Shown: in pieces, positions 7,956-16,268 of the stretch | How the letters are laid out: each line of letters starts with the position of its first letter | Position numbering within the stretch: position 1 is the first letter of the stretch | Origin: CBDFLT01 sp965249225 | GTDB taxonomy: Bacteria > Chloroflexota > Dehalococcoidia > Lucifugimonadales > G963668185 | DNA length: 64,000 nucleotides | Reading direction: 5' to 3' | NCBI GenBank assembly: GCA_965249225.1 | Contig: CBDFLT010000007.1 | Location: forward strand, 186,001 to 250,000 | Notes under the pieces: generated by a model | Told to the model about the DNA's origin: nothing | The model's input: only the letters and a program-made list of their open reading frames with translations | Database searches by the model: none | Made by a program: the position numbers and the translations under genes

Positions 7956-8891
7956 ATGAAGTACAAGGGCATCCTGGAAGCTATCGGCGATACGCCGTTG
8001 GTGCAGCTGACCCGGATGAGCCCCAAGCCCGGGGTCGAGGTTTACGGCAAGCTGGAGGGTGACAATCCCACCGGTAGCCTTAAAGACCGCATCGCGAAGT
8101 ACATGATCGAACAGGCGGAGGCCGACGGCTGCCTAACCCCCGACAAGACCATCCTGGAGCCTACCAGCGGAAACACCGGCATCTCTCTGGCCATGGTGGC
8201 AAAGGTCAAGGGCTACAGGCTCAAGGTGGTGATGCCGGAGAACGTGAGCCCCGAGCGTGTTCAGCTGTTGGAGGCCTATGGGACCGAAATACAGTTTTCT
8301 CCCGGAGACGAGGGTAGCAACGGCGCCGCGCTGATGGCGCAGGAGATGGCCGCCAACGACGGCCAGTACTACATGCCGTACCAGTACGGCAATGACGCCA
8401 ATCCCAGGGCCCACTTCGAGACCACGGCGGCGGAGATCATTCGTGACCTGCCGGACGTCGACGTTTTCATCGCCGGCCTCGGCACGGGTGGCACGCTCAT
8501 GGGCGTCGGCCGGCGGCTCAAGGAGCATAACCCCTCTGTTAAGATCGTCGCGGTGGCGCCGCACCCGGACGACATCATCCACGGCCTCAGAAGCCTGGAA
8601 GAGGGGTTCACGCCTCCCATCATAGACCTGTCGGTGCTGGACATGAGGGTGCTCATTGAAGGCGATGAGGCCTTCGCCTATACAAAACTGCTGATGGATA
8701 AGGAGGGCATTTTCGCCGGCGTCTCGTCGGGCTCCGTGGTTGCCTGCGCCCAGCGGATTGCTACGCGCATGGAAACCGGCAAGCTCGTGTGCCTTTTGGC
8801 CGACGGCGGATGGAAATACCTCAGCACTCGTCTGTGGACCAAGGACTGGGGAGAGTTGAGAGAGGACGTTGAAGGCAGAATCTGGTGGTGA
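7956..8891 (+). CDS. cysM: Cysteine synthase, CysM type
   Basis: PLP enzyme of the beta-substituting family that makes cysteine. The 311 residues show the PLP lysine in NPTGSLKDR (Lys43), the TSGNTG substrate loop and the phosphate-binding GTGGT. The C-terminal stretch LLADGGWKYLST resembles Mycobacterium tuberculosis CysM, which uses O-phosphoserine and a thiocarboxylated carrier protein rather than free sulfide. The upstream E1-like gene fits that route. The choice between O-acetylserine and O-phosphoserine as substrate is an inference from similarity and context. It is followed 30 bp later by a rhodanese. Confidence 0.92.
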   Translation: MKYKGILEAIGDTPLVQLTRMSPKPGVEVYGKLEGDNPTGSLKDRIAKYMIEQAEADGCLTPDKTILEPTSGNTGISLAMVAKVKGYRLKVVMPENVSPERVQLLEAYGTEIQFSPGDEGSNGAALMAQEMAANDGQYYMPYQYGNDANPRAHFETTAAEIIRDLPDVDVFIAGLGTGGTLMGVGRRLKEHNPSVKIVAVAPHPDDIIHGLRSLEEGFTPPIIDLSVLDMRVLIEGDEAFAYTKLLMDKEGIFAGVSSGSVVACAQRIATRMETGKLVCLLADGGWKYLSTRLWTKDWGELREDVEGRIWW

Positions 8892-8921
8892 TATTTGGAA
8901 ATCTAGAAGGAGGGATTACCA

Positions 8922-9773
8922 ATGCCAGCGCGAGTTGCACACCCGGAATCAATTGTGGAAACCGACTGGGTTGCCCAGCACCGGATGGACAAGAACCTGG
9001 CGATGGTGGAGGTGGACGTCGACACATCGGCGTATGAGCAGGGCCACATCGAGGGCGCCGTCGGATGGAACTGGACAACTCAGCTTAACGACACTCTTCG
9101 CAGAGACGTGCTGACCAGGGAACAGATGCAGCGCCTGCTGGGTGAGTCGGGAATAGGCCGGAACACGACGGTCGTTCTGTACGGCGATAACAACAACTGG
9201 TTCGCGGCCTACGCCTTCTGGCAGATCAAGATGTTCGGCCACAGGCGGCTGAAGATCATGAACGGCGGGCGACAGAAGTGGATCACCGAGGGCCGCGCCA
9301 CGACGACCACTGTGCCCAAGCCCGCGCGCCGGGTCTACCGGGCGCCCAACCCCGACCCCAGTATTCGCGCCACCCGCGACTTCGTGCTTGACGTGGCCAA
9401 CACCCGCAACAACATCGCCCTCGTGGACGTAAGGTCTCCGGCCGAGTTCAGCGGCGAGCTCCTGGCTCCGCCTAATCTTCCCCAGGAGGGCTCCCAGCGC
9501 GGTGGCCATATCCCAGGCGCGGCCAACATCCCGTGGGCGACCGCCGTTAACGATGCCGACGGCACCTTCAAGTCGGTGGAGGACCTGCGGAAGATATATG
9601 GCGGGAGAGGCGTCACCGGCGACAAGGAGGTCATCGCTTACTGCCGGATCGGGGAGCGCTCGGCCCACACCTGGTTCGCCCTCACCCAGATCCTCGGGTA
9701 CAACAAGGTGCGAAACTACGATGGGTCCTGGACGGAATACGGCAGCATCGTAGGTGCGCCCATCGAGAGATAG
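8922..9773 (+). CDS. sseA: Thiosulfate sulfurtransferase (tandem-domain rhodanese)
   Basis: Transfers sulfane sulfur from thiosulfate or a mercaptan to an acceptor. It has two rhodanese domains in 283 residues. The N-terminal one (about 10-135) has VVLYGDNNNW where the active loop would be, with no cysteine, as usual. The C-terminal one carries the catalytic loop YCRIGERSAHTWF near residue 240. RGGHIPGAANIPW is a family signature. The start ATG 8922 follows AGGAGG. Its place behind moeB and cysM suggests that it supplies persulfide sulfur for carrier thiocarboxylation, which is inference. Confidence 0.92.
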   Translation: MPARVAHPESIVETDWVAQHRMDKNLAMVEVDVDTSAYEQGHIEGAVGWNWTTQLNDTLRRDVLTREQMQRLLGESGIGRNTTVVLYGDNNNWFAAYAFWQIKMFGHRRLKIMNGGRQKWITEGRATTTTVPKPARRVYRAPNPDPSIRATRDFVLDVANTRNNIALVDVRSPAEFSGELLAPPNLPQEGSQRGGHIPGAANIPWATAVNDADGTFKSVEDLRKIYGGRGVTGDKEVIAYCRIGERSAHTWFALTQILGYNKVRNYDGSWTEYGSIVGAPIER

Positions 9774-9914
9774 GGGTAAAGCCCTCGACTGGGTAGGACT
9801 AACAGGCACCGCCCGGTAAGCGTTTTGAATTAGCTTGCAGGTGCGCCATGCCGTCCGTTGTCCGGAGGTCGCACCTTCGGCGCGCAACAAAAGCCGCCGA
9901 GTGAGGTCGCCACG

Positions 9915-11318
9915 GTGTTCGTTAAGCAGATCAGAATCGAGAGCCTGGGCAACTCCTCATACCTCGTAGGCTCTGAAGACGCCAAGGTCTGTGCGGTGGT
10001 GGACCCGGTCCGCGACGTGGACATCTATATACGCGAGGCCGAGGCGCTGGGCGTCGAAATCGCCTACTCGCTGGAGAGCCACGTTCACAACGACTTCATA
10101 TCCGGGAGCCGGGAGCTATCCGCCCGCACCGGAGCGAAGGTGTGCGCCAGCGGCGCCGGGGGTCTGGTCTTCGACCACCGGTCGCTGAAGGAGGGCGACT
10201 CCATCACCCTTGGAGAGGTCCGGCTCGACGTCATCGCCACGCCCGGTCACACCCCGGAGCACATCTCGTACCTGGCGACGGATACCGCCAAGGGAGGTGG
10301 GCCGCATGCGTTGTTCAGCGGAGGAGCGTTGCTGGTAGGCGGCGTCGCCCGCAGCGACATGCTGGGCAAGGACGTCGCGCCCTTCCTGGGACGCTGGCTC
10401 CACCGGACTATCAAGAGGGAGCTGCATGGGCTGGACGACTCCGTTGTGGTCTATCCGACCCACGGGGGCGGTTCGTTCTGCCTCGCGACGCCATCGTCCT
10501 CGGCCGGGACTACCACGACAATCGGCCAAGAGCGGGCTACCAATCCGTTTTTTCGGGCCGAGAGCGAGAGCGAGTTTCTTGACCTGGCCCTCTCTGAGCT
10601 TCCGGCATTCCCCACATATTACGGGCGTATGGCGGCCATCAACGTCCGCGGGCCGCGCATCTTAGGTGGGGTGCCGGTACTCTATCCCCTGTCGCCCAGC
10701 GAGGTGTGGGTCCGGACTCAGAGGGACGCCATTGCCATCGACTCGCGCTCCGGTGAGGACTACGCCGCCTCTCATATTCCGGGCGCATACAGCATACCCA
10801 TCGAGGGCTCTTTCGGCACGTGGGCCGGCTGGCTCATAGAAGAGGGTAGCCCCATCGTGATAGTCTCCGACAAAGAAGTGGACACGGAGCAGATGGTCCG
10901 TCAGCTTATCCGCATCGGGTACGACACGCTGGACGGCTACCTGGACAGGGGCATGGAGGCGTGGACGGACGCTCGTTTACCGACGTCGAGCATCGAGGCT
11001 ATGACCGTCCAAGAGCTGCACCGGCGGCTGGATGGCTTCGGCCCGCCTGTTCCGCTGGACGTCAGATTCGGCTACGAGTGGCGGACAGGGCACGTGCCTG
11101 GCGCGATGAATATAGAGCTGGGTGACTTGCAGGGACGATTGGACTCCCTTTCCAGGGATGGCTTGTACGCCGTGTTGTGCGCCAGGGGGGTACGCGCGAG
11201 CACCGCCGTCAGCATCCTCGACCGGGAGGGCTTCAATGATGTGGCGCTGGTACTGGGCGGCACTGGAGCCTGGAAAGACGCCGACCTGCCCCTGGAGTCG
11301 GGCGAGTCGGCGGCTTAG
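9915..11318 (+). CDS. Persulfide dioxygenase-rhodanese fusion (metallo-beta-lactamase fold)
   Basis: The N-terminal metallo-beta-lactamase domain resembles ETHE1-type persulfide dioxygenases: SHVHNDFISGS gives HxHxD, with Phe where hydrolases have a second His, plus ATPGHTPEHISY and a late VVYPTHGGGS. Two rhodanese domains follow. The first has IVSDKEVDTE at the active loop, with no Cys, and is probably structural. The second has VLCARGVRAS with the catalytic Cys. Such fusions oxidise glutathione or low-molecular-weight persulfides to sulfite and pass sulfur on. I prefer GTG at 9915 (467 residues), which has GAGG about 8 nt upstream; the frame is open to 9858. It completes a sulfane-sulfur cluster with the three preceding genes. 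Confidence 0.88.
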   Translation: MFVKQIRIESLGNSSYLVGSEDAKVCAVVDPVRDVDIYIREAEALGVEIAYSLESHVHNDFISGSRELSARTGAKVCASGAGGLVFDHRSLKEGDSITLGEVRLDVIATPGHTPEHISYLATDTAKGGGPHALFSGGALLVGGVARSDMLGKDVAPFLGRWLHRTIKRELHGLDDSVVVYPTHGGGSFCLATPSSSAGTTTTIGQERATNPFFRAESESEFLDLALSELPAFPTYYGRMAAINVRGPRILGGVPVLYPLSPSEVWVRTQRDAIAIDSRSGEDYAASHIPGAYSIPIEGSFGTWAGWLIEEGSPIVIVSDKEVDTEQMVRQLIRIGYDTLDGYLDRGMEAWTDARLPTSSIEAMTVQELHRRLDGFGPPVPLDVRFGYEWRTGHVPGAMNIELGDLQGRLDSLSRDGLYAVLCARGVRASTAVSILDREGFNDVALVLGGTGAWKDADLPLESGESAA

Positions 11319-11322
11319 TGGA

Positions 11323-11562
11323 TTACGATAGCGCCAGGGCCATAACTCCTACCGGAAGAGCGCTCAAAATGCCCAGGGCGAGTTGGCGGCTCCTGAAAAG
11401 AAAGATACATATCAAGGTGCTCATGGCGACCATGGATACGCCTATGCCCAGGATCGTAGCCAAAAAAGCGACGGGGGCGTCGGTCTCCCCGTAGGCCCTA
11501 AGGAACACTAGGACCGAGGCCGTCCACGCCACCGCGATAATCCCCTTCCAGAAATCGCTCAT
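11323..11562 (-). CDS. Small membrane protein, unknown
   Basis: About 79 residues starting MSDFWKGIIAVAWTAS at 11562; the frame is open 11 residues further to 11595. It has two or three hydrophobic segments with a short charged loop (RAYGETDAP) and ends ALPVGVMALALS. It converges tail-to-tail with the persulfide dioxygenase, 4 bp apart, and no family is recognised. The even hydrophobic pattern on the strand of the next gene makes a real gene plausible, but a chance ORF is not excluded. Confidence 0.5.
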   Translation of the reverse strand: MSDFWKGIIAVAWTASVLVFLRAYGETDAPVAFLATILGIGVSMVAMSTLICIFLFRSRQLALGILSALPVGVMALALS

Positions 11563-11670
11563 GGGCTCGTTGTCTCTGCTGGGCGGCTGCCCCACTAGGT
11601 CGTAGACTGAGGTTGCCTCGGACTGGTCGGGATGTCTAGGGCAAGTTGGTATTCTGAGTCAGGTCCGGAC

Positions 11671-12936
11671 TCAGACGTAATTTCCCCGGTCCACTATGTC
11701 GCCGGCCTGGAACACGTCCACCACATTGTGCAACGCCCCGATGTCCTCAGACGGATCGCCGTCCACTACCAGGACATCCGCCTGCTTGCCCTCTTCGAGG
11801 GTGCCCACCTGTTCATCGGTCCAGCAGGACCTGGCCGAGTCGGCCGTGGCGGAGACTATGGCCTCCATGGGAGACATGCCGGCCTTGACGTGTTCGCCGA
11901 CCTCGTGCTGGAAACCGCCCATGGGGTAGGTGTCCCAGGCAGAGTCGGAGCCGCACACCTGGGTGACGCCCGCCTCTCTGTTTTTTGCGAAGCTCTCGAG
12001 TAAGTAGTCGTAGAGCACGCGGAATTCCTCTATGTCGGCCTGCTCGTGTTCGCCAAGCGTTCCTGCGTCCATCTTGGCCTCCAGGACCGATATGTCCTTT
12101 GGCACGTTATAGATGGTCGGGTTGAGGAAGACGCCCTGCTCGGCCATACGCTCGGCTATTCGTGGCTGATAGCGCATGGTGCCGTCCGGGTCCCTGTGGA
12201 ACCCATGGACGATAGTGTCGACTCCGGCGTCCAGGCAGTTGATTATGCCCTGCGACGAGACACAGTGGGCCACGGTGTGCTTGCCGAACTTGTGCACCTC
12301 CTCAACGATCGCCTTGAGCTCGTCTACGTTGAAAGAGGGCCGCTTGGTGAAGGATGTGCGGGTAGAGCCGCCGGTGGCGGTGATCTTGATGAAGTCGGCG
12401 CCCTCTTTTACGAGTTGGCGTACGGCGGCTCGGCACTCGTCGGGCCCGGTGGCCTGGACGCCGAAGTAGCTCAGGTGTCCGCCGATGATGGCGAGGGGCC
12501 TGCCCGCCAGCACCAGCCTGGGCGCGGGGGTGATGCCCATCATCGCCGCCTCGCGCAGCATGAGGGTTGTCCGGTGCTTGGCACCGCAGTCGCGCACGGT
12601 GGTGACGCCCGAGAAGAGGTGCTTCCTGGCGTTGTGCGCCGCCTGTAGTGTGAGGACCTCGTCGGGGAGGGTGGCGAGGTCATCGCCCATGCGGCCGTCG
12701 CCGAAGCCGTTGAGGTGGACGTGGCAGTCGATGAGGCCAGGGAGGACGGTCTTGTCCTCGTAGTGGAGCACCTGGACGTCTGCAGCTTCGGGGGGCACGA
12801 CGCTCTCCTCGGTGCCCACGGCCCTGATGATGTCGCCTTCGATGAGAAGGGCGCCCCTTTCCAGGGGAGGGCCTCCCTTGCCGTCGATGAGGCGGGCCGC
12901 TGTGATGAGCTTGAGCTTTGCACTATCCTGGGCCAT
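11671..12936 (-). CDS. Amidohydrolase (imidazolonepropionase/prolidase-like)
   Basis: Metal-dependent hydrolase of the amidohydrolase superfamily, 421 residues from the ATG at 12936, preceded by AGGAG at good spacing. The N-terminal beta-sandwich ends in TVLPGLIDCHVH, with the metal-binding HxH. The barrel shows the FIKITATGG segment (the position of the metal-bridging Lys), HCVSSQGI and TIVHGFHRD for further histidines, and CGSDSAWDTYP for the catalytic Asp. The C-terminus GTLEEGKQADVLVVDGDP is standard. The subgroup acts on cyclic amides, dipeptides or organophosphates; the substrate cannot be told from sequence. Confidence 0.88.
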   Translation of the reverse strand: MAQDSAKLKLITAARLIDGKGGPPLERGALLIEGDIIRAVGTEESVVPPEAADVQVLHYEDKTVLPGLIDCHVHLNGFGDGRMGDDLATLPDEVLTLQAAHNARKHLFSGVTTVRDCGAKHRTTLMLREAAMMGITPAPRLVLAGRPLAIIGGHLSYFGVQATGPDECRAAVRQLVKEGADFIKITATGGSTRTSFTKRPSFNVDELKAIVEEVHKFGKHTVAHCVSSQGIINCLDAGVDTIVHGFHRDPDGTMRYQPRIAERMAEQGVFLNPTIYNVPKDISVLEAKMDAGTLGEHEQADIEEFRVLYDYLLESFAKNREAGVTQVCGSDSAWDTYPMGGFQHEVGEHVKAGMSPMEAIVSATADSARSCWTDEQVGTLEEGKQADVLVVDGDPSEDIGALHNVVDVFQAGDIVDRGNYV

Positions 12937-12995
12937 ACATGTCTCCTGGCTATAGACCAACGATCCTCAAGTACCACGCACCCTCGAAACCACCT

Positions 12996-13481
12996 CTAGT
13001 CCGGCGTCGCGTGTCCCTGCGCTCTCGAGGAGACGATGCGTTCGCTGATTTGCGTCACCATCGATGAGTTGGCCGGAACGAAGTGGAGCCTGGCGGAGGC
13101 GCCGTCCTTTAGCGCGAAGTCCACCGTTCGGTATCCGAGGCCTCCTCCGAAGAGGCCGGGGCTTGCGCGTATGTCGTCGATCAAGGCAATGGGGAGTTCG
13201 TTTTTGCGTTGTCCCGAGAGCGTGCCCTGGATGATCACCAGGTGGTCCTCGGTAAGAATAAACGCCGTCTTTCGCCATCCCAGGTATCTGGGTCCGGCGG
13301 TGATGGCCGCCAGCACCACGGATAAGCCCAGGAAAAGTAAATCGCCTATATAAATCTCGATGGCTCCGAGGACTACCCAGGGGGTAAGAGCCCAGAGCCA
13401 GACCCAGCGTGACTGTCTGACCACGGACGCATCTTCGGGGATACTTACCTGCCGCTCGGGCGATGTTTCCTTGGGGTCCAT
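12996..13481 (-). CDS. PH-domain membrane protein (bPH2/YdbT-like)
   Basis: About 161 residues from MDPKETSPERQ. A cytoplasmic N-terminus is followed by paired membrane helices (WVWLWALTPWVVLGAIEIY and DLLFLGLSVVLAAITAG). A soluble domain then reads KTAFILTEDHLVIIQG, LIDDIRASPGLFGGGLGYRTVDF and LHFVPANSSMV. That beta-rich pattern after two helices is the layout of bacterial PH (bPH2, DUF304) proteins, whose role is mostly unknown. The frame is open to 13601, and a TATACT directly before an alternative ATG (13521) could be a -10, which favours the downstream start. It is divergent from nothing obvious. Confidence 0.7.
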   Translation of the reverse strand: MDPKETSPERQVSIPEDASVVRQSRWVWLWALTPWVVLGAIEIYIGDLLFLGLSVVLAAITAGPRYLGWRKTAFILTEDHLVIIQGTLSGQRKNELPIALIDDIRASPGLFGGGLGYRTVDFALKDGASARLHFVPANSSMVTQISERIVSSRAQGHATPD

Positions 13482-13634
13482 GCTGGAAGTGCCTTCGAAC
13501 GATGTGCCGGTGACCAGCATAGTATACACCCAGGGGCTGGTAATTGAGCGGCGGTAGAGGATGACGGCCGGTGTTCCACCATCGGGTCCCAGTGGCCTCA
13601 CACGATGTCGACGGCGGGTGCTTCTCCCACGGGT

Positions 13635-13976
13635 CTATGTTTTGCGTCTGACGTTGAGCATGGCCCGCAGGCGCTTGTTGTCCTCTTCTAGCCTTTCCTT
13701 CTCGGCCTCTACCTCCTGCAGCCGGGCTAGGAGCCGTATGACCACCTCGACGCCCGCCAGGTTGACGCCGAGGTCTTCCATGAGGCCCCTTATGCGTTGA
13801 ACCTTCTCAACGTCCCTGCGGGAGAAGACGCGCTGGTTGCCCCTGGAGCGGGCGGGTGATATGAGTCCGAGGCGCTCATAGTACCTGAGCGTCTGGGTTC
13901 GAACGCCCAGCATTCGCGCTGCGACACTGATTACGAAGACGGGCTCGTCGCCGCTTATCATTTCGTTCATCGACAT
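13635..13976 (-). CDS. hspR: MerR-family heat-shock repressor HspR
   Basis: A 113-residue MerR-type regulator: an N-terminal winged helix with VFVISVAARMLGVRTQTLR, YYERLGLISPARSRGNQR and FSRRDVEKVQRI, then a long coiled-coil dimerisation helix (LARLQEVEAEKERLEEDNK). The motif set and position match HspR, which represses dnaK/dnaJ/clpB operons with DnaK as co-repressor. It lies 5 bp downstream of dnaJ in the same operon, as in many Actinobacteria and Chloroflexota. No canonical HAIR palindrome (CTTGAGT-N7-ACTCAAG) is visible upstream; another inverted repeat is present at 14899-14936. Confidence 0.9.
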   Translation of the reverse strand: MSMNEMISGDEPVFVISVAARMLGVRTQTLRYYERLGLISPARSRGNQRVFSRRDVEKVQRIRGLMEDLGVNLAGVEVVIRLLARLQEVEAEKERLEEDNKRLRAMLNVRRKT

Positions 13977-13981
13977 ATTTA

Positions 13982-14872
13982 TTACCCCTTCTGCTCTCGG
14001 GTCTCCCTCAGCTTGCGGACCAGATCGCGCTCCTCCTCGGTCAGCTTTTTGGGCAGCCTTGGGCGTAGAGTGACGAACAGGTCACCCTTGACGTCCGGTT
14101 TGCCCAGCGTGGGCATCCCCTGTCCGGAAAGTCGAATCCGCTGGCCGTTTTGGCTCTCGGCCGGCACCTTCATTTTTACCTTGCCTTTGAGGGTTTTGAC
14201 AGCCACTTCGCCACCCAGGATCGCGTCGGCCAATGGCACTTCCACCTCTGTGTAAAGGTCGGCCCCCTTGCGCTGAAATCCTGGGTGGGGCAGGACCGTA
14301 ACGTTGATGAACAGGTCCCGGCCTCGGCCGAGCCTGATACGCACGGTTGAGCCGGTGTCGACGCCTGGCGGTATGCTTACCTCTATCCGGCGTCCACCGG
14401 ATGGCCTGGAGATGGTTACGAGGCGCTTCGCTCCGGCCAGCGCCTCTTCCAGAGTCACCGATACCTGCGATTGCATATGAGTGGCGGTCGTGGTTCTCCC
14501 CTGGCGCCCGGAGCCCAGACCGAAGCCGCTGCGCAGGTCCTCCCACCCGCCGAATAAGTCGGCCCCGAGAGTATCGCCGGGCTCGCCACGCCTGAATGAC
14601 CAGTCGACTGGAGCACCGGCGCCGGTTCCGAACTGGGATTCAATCTGATCGGCGTGCTTCCACTGGTCCCCGTACATGTCGTACTTTTTCCGCTTGCCCT
14701 GGTCTGAGAGGACTTCATAGGATTCGTTGATCTTCTTGAACTGCTCTTCAGCCTCTTTATCGCCAGAGTTCAAGTCGGGGTGGTACTTGCGGGCAAGCCG
14801 TCTGTACGCCTGCCGGATCTCCTTGTCACTGGCGTCTTTCGAGACACCGAGTATGTCGTAGTAACTAGCCAT
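13982..14872 (-). CDS. dnaJ: DnaJ/CbpA-type co-chaperone
   Basis: Hsp40 co-chaperone that stimulates DnaK ATPase. The 296 residues start with a J-domain (MASYYDILGVSKDASDKEI, with KYHPDLN carrying the HPD triad at about 31-33), then a Gly-rich linker and two C-terminal substrate-binding beta domains (VTLEEALAGAKRLVTI, IPPGVDTGSTVRI, LYTEVEVPLADAILGGEV). The zinc-finger Cys repeats of type I DnaJ are absent, so it is CbpA-like. It is co-transcribed with hspR and driven by a promoter at 14947-14974, whose -35 overlaps that of the divergent hsp20. Confidence 0.93.
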   Translation of the reverse strand: MASYYDILGVSKDASDKEIRQAYRRLARKYHPDLNSGDKEAEEQFKKINESYEVLSDQGKRKKYDMYGDQWKHADQIESQFGTGAGAPVDWSFRRGEPGDTLGADLFGGWEDLRSGFGLGSGRQGRTTTATHMQSQVSVTLEEALAGAKRLVTISRPSGGRRIEVSIPPGVDTGSTVRIRLGRGRDLFINVTVLPHPGFQRKGADLYTEVEVPLADAILGGEVAVKTLKGKVKMKVPAESQNGQRIRLSGQGMPTLGKPDVKGDLFVTLRPRLPKKLTEEERDLVRKLRETREQKG

Positions 14873-14898
14873 TTTGGTTATACTGAGTCAGCGCCTTC

Positions 14899-14936
14899 AT
14901 CTCATATATATTTTAGCATATGTTGAATTATGAGAT
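14899..14936. promoter_or_regulatory. Inverted repeat in the dnaJ leader
   Basis: Perfect 8-bp arms ATCTCATA (14899-14906) and TATGAGAT (14929-14936), 22 bp apart, lie between the predicted dnaJ transcription start (about 14940) and the dnaJ ATG (14872). It could be a repressor operator or, in the mRNA, an AU-rich stem acting as a thermosensor. Confidence 0.4.
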
Positions 14937-14946
14937 ACTTATAATT

Positions 14947-14974
14947 ATTATATTTACTATATATCTATTGACAA
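14947..14974 (-). promoter_or_regulatory. Promoter of dnaJ-hspR
   Basis: On the minus strand TTGTCA (14974-14969), a 16-bp spacer and a perfect TATAAT (14952-14947). Its -35 overlaps the -35 of the hsp20 promoter, so the two divergent heat-shock units share one 7-bp element. Confidence 0.6.
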
Positions 14975-14997
14975 ATATGCTGCACCGTTGCTGTAAT
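14968..14997 (+). promoter_or_regulatory. Promoter of hsp20
   Basis: TTGACA (14968-14973), an 18-bp spacer and TGTAAT (14992-14997), about 70 bp before the hsp20 ATG. Confidence 0.6.
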
Positions 14998-15069
14998 GGG
15001 GATAGTCGGGTTGGAGAGGCGCCTCCCGATTAGGAAGCACAACTAACCCAGTATAGAGGAGGTAGCAGA

Positions 15070-15495
15070 ATGCTATTACGGCGATGGGAGCCTTTCAACG
15101 AGATTCGTAGGTTTGACGAGGCCATGGACCGCCTCTGGAACGGCGTTCCGTATAGGGACCGAGGTCGATCGGCGATGCCTTTGGACGTAGTCGAGAACGA
15201 CGGCGATATCATCGTCCGGGCAACAATACCAGGCGCCAAGCCTGAGGAGATACAGGTCACCATAGAGAACCACGTCCTTACCATTAAGGGGGAGACCAGC
15301 GAGGAGCACGTGAAAAAGGATGGGGACTACTTGATGCGAGAGCGTCGAACCGGCGGTTTCCACCGTGCTCTTCGTCTGCCTGACACGGTGGACGTCGATA
15401 AGGCCGAGAGCCGTTACGAGCACGGTGTGCTGACGGTCACCCTCCCCAAGGTTGAAGCCAAAAAGGCCAAGCGCCTTAAAGGCCAAGCGCCTTGA
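15070..15495 (+). CDS. hsp20: Hsp20/alpha-crystallin small heat-shock protein
   Basis: ATP-independent holdase chaperone of 141 residues. The N-terminus MLLRRWEPFNEIRRFDEAMDR is typical, followed by the alpha-crystallin domain (DGDIIVRATIPGAKPEEIQV, VLTIKGETSEE, GGFHRALRLPDTVD) and the GVLTVTLPK motif. It ends with the IxI-lacking basic tail KKAKRLKGQAP. The start at 15070 has AGGAGGTAG 6-8 nt upstream. It is transcribed divergently from dnaJ-hspR, and a terminator follows at 15577. Confidence 0.95.
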   Translation: MLLRRWEPFNEIRRFDEAMDRLWNGVPYRDRGRSAMPLDVVENDGDIIVRATIPGAKPEEIQVTIENHVLTIKGETSEEHVKKDGDYLMRERRTGGFHRALRLPDTVDVDKAESRYEHGVLTVTLPKVEAKKAKRLKGQAP

Positions 15496-15576
15496 GGTCA
15501 AGGCAGCGTAGGTTGGCTTCGTAGCTGGGTGAGCCGGACCTCTCACGGTTCGACTCACCGCTTTCATGCTGGAAAG

Positions 15577-15612
15577 GGGCCCGGCTCTTGAGATGCCGGA
15601 CCCTCTCTTTTT
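15577..15612 (+). terminator. Terminator after hsp20
   Basis: Stem GGGCCCGGC / GCCGGACCC (15577-15585 and 15595-15603, one mismatch), 9-nt loop, then CTCTCTTTTT. Confidence 0.75.
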
Positions 15613-15620
15613 GCATTTGT

Positions 15621-15629
15621 TGCTATAAT
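15621..15629 (+). promoter_or_regulatory. Extended -10 before the adenosyltransferase-his operon
   Basis: TGC followed by a perfect TATAAT (15624-15629), immediately after the hsp20 terminator and 77 bp before the adenosyltransferase ATG. No good -35 is present, as is usual for extended -10 promoters. Confidence 0.5.
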
Positions 15630-15706
15630 TCTCTCGGCGTATTTTCGCCACATCGGCTGTCTTCCCCTGAACATTAGCGATCGCCGGCCCGGAGGGAACA
15701 TCGGTC

Positions 15707-16264
15707 ATGCGCATTTACACCAAGAAAGGTGATGCAGGAGAGACGAGTCTCCTGTTCGGCGGACGGGTCTCTAAGGCCGATCCTCGGTGTGAGGCGTATG
15801 GGACCATCGACCAGGCGGTGTCTGCAATGGGCCTGGCCCGTGCTCTGTCCAAAGAGCGACGCGTCGGGGAGATGCTGCTGCACGTCCAGCGCGAGATGTT
15901 CACCGTCGGCGCCGAGCTGGCCACCGATCCTGAGAACTACCAGCTTCTACAGGAAAACTTCGGCACCGTCACGTCTGACATGGTCGACCGGCTGGAGGCT
16001 TTCATCGACGAGCTGGACGCGCAGGTAGACCTCCCACGGGCGTTTGTCGTCCCTGGCGCTTCCGTGGGATCTGGGGCGCTTGACCTCGCCAGGGCCATGC
16101 TGCGCGCGGGAGAGCGGCGGGTAGTGGACATCCAGCGGGCGGGGCTGCCGGCTAACCCTGAGGTGCTCAGGTACCTTAACCGGCTCTCCGATCTTCTGTT
16201 CATGATGGCCCGGTATGAAGACCGCGAGATGCCATTCGAACTTACTACCGGCGAACAGGCGTAG
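15707..16264 (+). CDS. Cob(I)yrinic acid a,c-diamide adenosyltransferase (PduO type)
   Basis: Transfers the adenosyl group of ATP to Co(I) corrinoid, giving adenosylcobalamin. The 185 residues show the PduO/MMAB ATP site: N-terminal IYTKKGDAGETSLLFGGRVSK and, in helix 1, CEAYGTIDQAVSAMG. The family C-terminal signature appears as VVPGASVGSGALDLAR, RAGERRVVDI, and LNRLSDLLFMMARYE with the Arg/Asp contacts. It implies use of B12. It is the first gene of a plus-strand run leading directly (4 bp) into hisH, and no cobalamin riboswitch is visible. Confidence 0.93.
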   Translation: MRIYTKKGDAGETSLLFGGRVSKADPRCEAYGTIDQAVSAMGLARALSKERRVGEMLLHVQREMFTVGAELATDPENYQLLQENFGTVTSDMVDRLEAFIDELDAQVDLPRAFVVPGASVGSGALDLARAMLRAGERRVVDIQRAGLPANPEVLRYLNRLSDLLFMMARYEDREMPFELTTGEQA

Positions 16265-16268
16265 CTGC

